A stretch of 64,000 nucleotides of DNA from Paenibacillus sp. MBLB1832 (GTDB lineage Bacteria > Bacillota > Bacilli > Paenibacillales > NBRC-103111). The translations under genes were made by a program, and so were the position numbers. The stretch's first letter is position 1; every line of letters starts with the position of its first letter. The DNA lies in contig NZ_CP130319.1 in the NCBI RefSeq assembly GCF_032271945.1, positions 3,057,001 to 3,121,000 of the forward strand, in the 5' to 3' direction. A model generated the notes under the pieces. That model did no database searches, had not been told where the DNA came from, and saw only the letters and a program-made list of their open reading frames with translations. Of the stretch, positions 60,077 through 64,000 are shown piece after piece.

Positions 60077-60105
60077 TTGGCTCACCTCCTCGTACCATGC
60101 TCCCT

Positions 60106-60741
60106 TTAGCTATCAGATCTATGTACCGATTCCGACATCGCTTCACGCAAAGAGCGCTTAGGCAGCTTCCATTTGTAATTGACTGAAAACATCCTTAGGA
60201 TAATGATTATGCAAAACAACACAGCTAATTGCCATGTACCTTGCGACCATCCAAGCCCAACTACCGCACCAGCTAGCATCCCCCAGACGGCATAGATTTC
60301 GTCTTTCAACACCAACGGCTTGCGCCCCGCTAATACATCGCGTACGATCCCCCCCCCAATCCCTGTAAGTACCGCAGCAACAATGATCGCGCTCAGCGGA
60401 TGCCCCATATTCGTTGCATAGATCGCCCCCTGGATAGAAAATGCAGCTAAACCGATGGCGTCAAAGAAAGCTTCCCACGTTTTCCATAAACGAATAAACT
60501 TCACAGGCAAGAAAAAAACAAGTGTCATCGCGAATAAAGCGATTTGGAAATACACCCCTTGTTCCCACAAGAGGACGATCGGTTTACCAATGAGCAGGTT
60601 ACGGATAATTCCTCCGCCAAACGCAGTGACAAGTCCCAGCACATAGACACCTAAGATGTCATATTCCTCTTCCATTGCCACAATTGCGCCGCTCACCGCG
60701 AAGGCAATCGTACCGATGATACTAAACAACTCCCAGTTCAC
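60106..60741 (-). CDS. TRIC-type cation channel / UPF0126 family protein
   Basis: A 211-residue membrane protein with seven helices in two homologous halves, each containing the glycine pattern typical of the trimeric intracellular cation channel family: 'VTAFGGGIIRNLLIGKPIVL' and 'LTGIGGGIVRDVLAGRKPLV'. The family likely passes monovalent cations; bacterial roles are unclear. GTG start at 60741 after AGGAA. It follows the oxidoreductase gene by 19 bases and precedes the acidic hypothetical gene, so the three may form an operon. Confidence 0.88.
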   Translation of the reverse strand: MNWELFSIIGTIAFAVSGAIVAMEEEYDILGVYVLGLVTAFGGGIIRNLLIGKPIVLLWEQGVYFQIALFAMTLVFFLPVKFIRLWKTWEAFFDAIGLAAFSIQGAIYATNMGHPLSAIIVAAVLTGIGGGIVRDVLAGRKPLVLKDEIYAVWGMLAGAVVGLGWSQGTWQLAVLFCIIIILRMFSVNYKWKLPKRSLREAMSESVHRSDS

Positions 60742-60760
60742 TTCCTGCAGCCCCTGTCTT

Positions 60761-61834
60761 CTAGATGTCCCAGTTCAATTTCACTTCATCGCCCGATTGC
60801 GACGAACGGTAAATCGCATCGAGAATCAAGTTATTCGTATAGCCCGTCATCACGGATGTGATCGGGGGTGTACTGCTCTCAATCGCAGTCAAGAAATGCT
60901 GGATCATCCGAGCACGCGGATCATCATTCGCTGCTGGCGCAGAAATTTCAGTTTCCACAATACGATCAAATTTTTCCGCAAACAACTTCCCTTTAGAACC
61001 TTTTAAATAAGCTCCGCCTTCTGTTCCCAGCAATTGAACACTTGGCAAATTATCCGTTTCCAGCAGACCTGCCCAGCTTACATCTAACGAGAGCGTTGCA
61101 CCATTATCAAATTTAACTAAAGCTGTCGCCAAATCTTCGACATCAAATTTCCCTTGCCAGTTCGGTGCCCCCCATGTGCCGATCCCTTGCTTGCGAGGGC
61201 CAAATTCCGCATACGTTGCGCCATACACGGATACAGGTTTCGGATTGCCCATGAGATACAGGGATAAATCCAACATATGTACACCAAGATCGATCAGCGG
61301 ACCGCCGCCGGACTTGTCCATTTGCGTAAACCAAGTTCCCCATCCAGGAATCCCCTTACGACGTAAGTACGTTGCTTTTGCATGATAAATTTGGCCAAGC
61401 GCGCCTTTCTCTACTTGCTCCTTTACAGCAATCGCAGGTGCTTCCCAACGCATTTGATGCGGGATCATGAGAACTTTGCCTGCTTTGCGCTCAGCTTCTA
61501 CGATAAGACGAGCAGACGCTAGATCAATCGCCATCGGCTTCTCAAGTAATACGTGCTTTCCAGCCTCCAGTGCTTGAACTGCAATCGGTGCATGCCATTC
61601 ATTCGACACAGCGATGACGACAGCATCAATTGACGGATCCCCTAACAGTTGATCGGAATTTGCATAAACTTTCTCGATTTGATGCTCTTTCGCTCTCTTT
61701 TCCGCAAGTGGCAAATAAACATCCGTCACGCCCGCAAGCTGTGCCCCTGGCAACGTTTTAATTGTCTCCATGTGGACATTCCCGATATTTCCAGCACCGA
61801 TTATACCGATGCGAATTCGTTTCTCTACTGACAT
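60761..61834 (-). CDS. Gfo/Idh/MocA family oxidoreductase
   Basis: A 357-residue NAD(P)-dependent oxidoreductase of the glucose-fructose oxidoreductase/inositol dehydrogenase family. The Rossmann motif is 'IGIIGAGNIGNVHMETIKTL' near residue 9, followed by 'GKHVLLEKPMAIDLASARLI' near 95, containing the conserved EKP. The catalytic region near 170-195 reads 'SGGGPLIDLGVHMLDLSLYL'. Such enzymes act on sugars or cyclitols. The start is ATG 61834 after GGAGGG; an upstream frame of 11 codons has no site. No sugar-uptake genes are near, so the substrate is open. Confidence 0.87.
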   Translation of the reverse strand: MSVEKRIRIGIIGAGNIGNVHMETIKTLPGAQLAGVTDVYLPLAEKRAKEHQIEKVYANSDQLLGDPSIDAVVIAVSNEWHAPIAVQALEAGKHVLLEKPMAIDLASARLIVEAERKAGKVLMIPHQMRWEAPAIAVKEQVEKGALGQIYHAKATYLRRKGIPGWGTWFTQMDKSGGGPLIDLGVHMLDLSLYLMGNPKPVSVYGATYAEFGPRKQGIGTWGAPNWQGKFDVEDLATALVKFDNGATLSLDVSWAGLLETDNLPSVQLLGTEGGAYLKGSKGKLFAEKFDRIVETEISAPAANDDPRARMIQHFLTAIESSTPPITSVMTGYTNNLILDAIYRSSQSGDEVKLNWDI

Positions 61835-62069
61835 GTAGCTGACCCTCCAGAACCTGTTAGAATACAATCTTATCTATTATAAATGGCGATATCTCCACCT
61901 GCAACCACGAATCTGCACTTCAAAATTAATCTTAGCGGAACTAGCCCTGTAGCGCTATTATTCACATATAATAAAATGCTAAAACTTTTTTAATAAGTTA
62001 TCAGCAACATATCTAACATTTGAATTGTATCCTAAAGATGTAAAATGTAGAAATAAAGGAGGGCTTGCC

Positions 62070-62291
62070 ATGCAAGCTAATAAAATTCGATTCAAAGACA
62101 AAACGATTCCCGTGATGAATTTTACACATAAGCACTCACATATGGAGCTATTGAACACAAAATTGAAGGAATATGAGCTTCATTTTGAATTCCGCAGAAA
62201 ATTAAAAATGATCTCGCTGATCGAGATCATTGGTGATGTAGCTATTTTCAAATATAACGATGGTACTAAATTGTACTTAGAAGTTTCCTAA
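62070..62291 (+). CDS. Hypothetical basic protein, 73 residues
   Basis: A small protein, 'MQANKIRFKDKTIPVMNFTH' onward, with Lys/His-rich surface and beta-strand pattern near the end ('IGDVAIFKYNDGTKLYLEV'). I do not recognise the family. The start is ATG 62070 with AAAGGAGGG upstream; the frame continues 15 codons further without support. Its stop overlaps the kapB stop region on the opposite strand by four bases (convergent). The 235-base interval 61835-62069 upstream is AT-rich promoter-like sequence without another ORF. Confidence 0.6.
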   Translation: MQANKIRFKDKTIPVMNFTHKHSHMELLNTKLKEYELHFEFRRKLKMISLIEIIGDVAIFKYNDGTKLYLEVS

Positions 62292-62674
62292 TTGGACGGT
62301 GGAAAATATTCGTTATTCAGCTGAGCAAGCTCCTGCAGAGAGCGTCGGGCCCACGCTTCCATGTCCGTCAACTTATCGATCTGAGCCACTAACGCTCTCT
62401 TCAGCGAATCTGAATAACTCGGTACAGTCCCTGCATAAGGACGAATTGTAGCCAGCGGCATTAACGCGATTTCTTGATGGGACAATGCCCGTCTTTGATG
62501 GAAAAATGCTACACTCGGATCCATTGGGTTATGCAAATCCCCTTGTGTCGGATGCTCTTTTACCGCAAGTATGCGGACTGCAGCTTTCATGGTAGAGGAC
62601 ATTTCGACAATCTCACCGTAATAAACTCCTGTTTTATATTCAGCAATGACCTGATCTCCGACTTGAAAATTCAT
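62288..62674 (-). CDS. kapB: Kinase-associated protein KapB
   Basis: A 128-residue protein matching KapB, named for its link to the KinB sporulation kinase pathway in B. subtilis. 'FQVGDQVIAEYKTGVYYGEI' begins an SH3-like barrel, and 'LAVKEHPTQGDLHNPMDPSV' with 'FFHQRRALSHQE' is the family core; an amphipathic helix ends it. The start is ATG 62674; a GTG four codons earlier overlaps AGGAG. Its stop overlaps that of the convergent 73-residue ORF. No KinB-like membrane kinase is in the window, but a KinA-like kinase is at 11-13 kb. Confidence 0.82.
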   Translation of the reverse strand: MNFQVGDQVIAEYKTGVYYGEIVEMSSTMKAAVRILAVKEHPTQGDLHNPMDPSVAFFHQRRALSHQEIALMPLATIRPYAGTVPSYSDSLKRALVAQIDKLTDMEAWARRSLQELAQLNNEYFPPSN

Positions 62675-62688
62675 ACGACGATCCACTC

Positions 62689-63015
62689 CTATTCTTGTTC
62701 CACTAAAGGTTTGAGCTTGCGATATAACTCATCAACGGATTGCATCCGATATATATATTCTTTCACAGATCCTGGCCTCACGATGACAATGCACGGTACA
62801 CTAGCGATTTGCCATTCTTGGCTAATTTGAGGTAAAAAATTAATATTACATTTGACTAGTGGTAAGCTGGGCTGCATGGTCATAATGATATCCAGCATAC
62901 GCTCCGTCACTTTACAGGTCCCGCATAACGGCGTGTACATAAATACTGCGAATGGACCTTCATTAGCTTGATTAACTTTGACGATAAGCTCAGCTTGAGA
63001 TAATTCCTGCATCAT
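62689..63015 (-). CDS. Thioredoxin-like protein
   Basis: A 108-residue thioredoxin-fold protein. The active site is 'VFMYTPLCGTCKVTERMLDI', a CGTC pair near residue 31-34, and the cis-Pro loop 'ASVPCIVIVRPG' is near 70. It presumably reduces disulfides of unknown partners. Start ATG overlaps the stop of the upstream gene (ATGA, 63012-63015), so the two are translationally coupled. kapB follows after 14 bases; the gene order suggests one operon. Confidence 0.85.
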   Translation of the reverse strand: MMQELSQAELIVKVNQANEGPFAVFMYTPLCGTCKVTERMLDIIMTMQPSLPLVKCNINFLPQISQEWQIASVPCIVIVRPGSVKEYIYRMQSVDELYRKLKPLVEQE

Positions 63016-63536
63016 TGCACGCCTCTTTCGTCCAGCCAAGTTAAGCTGTCATAGGCGTATTCAATCAAGTCTGGGAAATCGTCTAAATGACTCTCGTCAA
63101 TTTTGCGTCCAAACGATAACGTGATGAGATTGCGGAACTCGTCCGGTTGTTGTTCTCCATACAAATAAGAAATTTCCTGTGTGATGCGCGGTCGCTGCTC
63201 CCAAATCATATTCAGCTTCGCTTCAATCATCGGACAGTCGATCTCAGGGTCCTTGACGACCGTGTGGAACTTAATGAGCAACGTACAACCTGGCTTGGCT
63301 GTAGGATTCTCCAGAATTTCAGCTGCTAAGTCACTGAGATGTACATTCAAATACATTTCGGATCGACTTGGTAAATCCAGCTTTCGGGCAAATTCAATCG
63401 CAAATGTTCGAGACATTGAAGATAAGTGGACGAGATCTTCTCTTCTCGTAATGATGATTTTCCCTTCCAAATCCAGATCATACACGGCGCCTTCAAGCAC
63501 GACTTTGATATTGTCATAGATGGTTGGATCAAACAT
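63012..63536 (-). CDS. Hypothetical protein, 174 residues
   Basis: A soluble acidic protein starting 'MFDPTIYDNIKVVLEGAVYD' and ending 'YAYDSLTWLDERGVQ'. It has a beta-rich N-terminal half ('LEGKIIITRREDLVHLSS') and helical C-terminus, without Cys motifs except 'CPMIEAKLNMIW'. I do not recognise the family with confidence. Start ATG follows AGAAGGGG. It overlaps the thioredoxin-like gene by four bases. Confidence 0.7.
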   Translation of the reverse strand: MFDPTIYDNIKVVLEGAVYDLDLEGKIIITRREDLVHLSSMSRTFAIEFARKLDLPSRSEMYLNVHLSDLAAEILENPTAKPGCTLLIKFHTVVKDPEIDCPMIEAKLNMIWEQRPRITQEISYLYGEQQPDEFRNLITLSFGRKIDESHLDDFPDLIEYAYDSLTWLDERGVQ

Positions 63537-63609
63537 CCCGTCACCCCTTCTTTCATCTTTGCTACGATTCGATTATACTATAGACATATCACGTAAAGAA
63601 GGTGCTCAT

Positions 63610-63828
63610 ATGTCAGACAAGCCTCAAGATGGGCAGGCCGTGCAGGCTGAACCACAAGTTAAGAAAGTTAGCTTAGCCGATGCCATTAAACAAAAACTTG
63701 CTCAGAAACAAGCGGATCAAGCCGCAGCGCGCGCAAACCCGAAGGCAGCCGGGAATACCAATCAAACGGCTAAAAGCCAAATGACCAAAAAAGTGAATAA
63801 TCAACGTCGCCGTACTGGCGGCAGCTAG
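63610..63828 (+). CDS. Small basic Ala/Gln/Lys-rich protein, 72 residues
   Basis: A low-complexity, basic protein: 'MSDKPQDGQAVQAEPQVKKV' then a helical Gln/Ala/Lys stretch and the tail 'NNQRRRTGGS'. It is likely unstructured and may bind nucleic acid or be a spore or cytosolic small protein; function is unknown. The start is ATG 63610 after GAAGG; the frame extends 30 codons upstream only through the shared promoter region with the divergent 174-residue gene. A strong terminator follows. Confidence 0.6.
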   Translation: MSDKPQDGQAVQAEPQVKKVSLADAIKQKLAQKQADQAAARANPKAAGNTNQTAKSQMTKKVNNQRRRTGGS

Positions 63829-63846
63829 TCTACACACAATGTAGGT

Positions 63847-63883
63847 AAAAGCGCCCTGAGAGCAAGACATCAGGGCGCTTTTT
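63847..63883. terminator. Bidirectional terminator near the right end
   Basis: AAAAGCGCCCTGA pairs with TCAGGGCGCTTTT, with T runs on both sides. It separates the convergent basic-protein gene and the partial right-edge gene. Confidence 0.9.
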
Positions 63884-63895
63884 ACTTGACTATGC

Positions 63896-64000
63896 TTACG
63901 CGTAGTGCACTTCGCGTTGTTTTTTGATATCTTCGCTTTCCAAGTACTCATCATACGTGACCATCTTATCGATGAGACCTTTCGGCGTAAGTTCCATAAT
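63896..64000 (-). CDS. C-terminal end of an unidentified gene (cut by window edge)
   Basis: On the minus strand a frame open at the window edge reads '(I)MELTPKGLIDKMVTYDEYL' and ends 'ESEDIKKQREVHYA' before TAA at 63896-63898. Only about 34 residues are visible, so the product cannot be named. It is adjacent to the bidirectional terminator, which fits a true 3' end. Confidence 0.5.
   Translation of the reverse strand: MMELTPKGLIDKMVTYDEYLESEDIKKQREVHYA

Overview
The window is ordinary chromosomal DNA of a Gram-positive, endospore-forming Firmicute, most likely Paenibacillus or a close relative (Paenibacillaceae). The inference rests on strong AGGAGG-type ribosome sites, many TTG and GTG starts, a bacillithiol-type YtxJ protein, a KapB homologue, a YhcN/YlaJ-like sporulation lipoprotein, a KinA-like PAS histidine kinase, a YojN/YojO pair and a FadR-type fatty-acid regulon. 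I see no rRNA, tRNA, phage, insertion sequence or CRISPR array. Every name is from reading the translations; no database search was run.

Layout, 1-19 kb: the 3' end of an M29 aminopeptidase; a membrane-anchored L,D-transpeptidase with paired palindromes in front; a complete aa3-type quinol oxidase operon (qoxABCD, minus strand); a metallo-beta-lactamase-fold hydrolase; small membrane proteins; a deoxynucleoside kinase; a triple-PAS histidine kinase; a zinc-dependent phospholipase-like protein; ung, topB, DUF1904, a PIG-L deacetylase and a glutathione peroxidase. A CutC-like remnant and an unlisted 52-residue ORF lie near 9.4-9.8 kb.

19-30 kb: a HelD/UvrD-like helicase split by a one-base frameshift, two tandem DegV proteins, an SDR dehydrogenase, a hemolysin III/TrhA protein, an SGNH hydrolase, an M20 amidohydrolase, an EamA transporter, YtxJ and a PucR regulator.

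30-43 kb is the most coherent unit, a fatty-acid beta-oxidation island. Thioesterase, acyl-CoA ligase, acyl-CoA dehydrogenase, thiolase, the bifunctional FadN-type enzyme and the membrane Fe-S protein FadF run leftward. The TetR regulator fadR and etfB-etfA run rightward. The divergent spacer carries a near-consensus sigma-A promoter, an 18-bp FadR-type operator and a cre-like (CcpA) box. Acyl-CoA dehydrogenase electrons would pass to EtfAB, then FadF, then menaquinone, and could reach the quinol oxidase at the left of the window. Two intergenic repeat arrays with a 50-51 bp period lie here, one between fadN and fadA and one after etfA.

43-64 kb: two alpha/beta hydrolases and YezD beside a sulfate ABC transporter (cysT-cysW-cysA-sbp), DUF817 and VanW proteins, a three-gene membrane/XRE/DUF2975 cassette, an acyl-CoA thioesterase, purT, a MoxR-type ATPase with a VWA protein (YojN/YojO), a sporulation-type lipoprotein with small neighbours, a TRIC-like channel, a Gfo/Idh/MocA oxidoreductase, kapB, a thioredoxin-like protein and several small unknowns. 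I found no convincing new defence or mobile system. The items best worth a second look are the 50-bp repeat arrays, the fad control region, the helicase frameshift, and small ORFs missed by length cut-offs.
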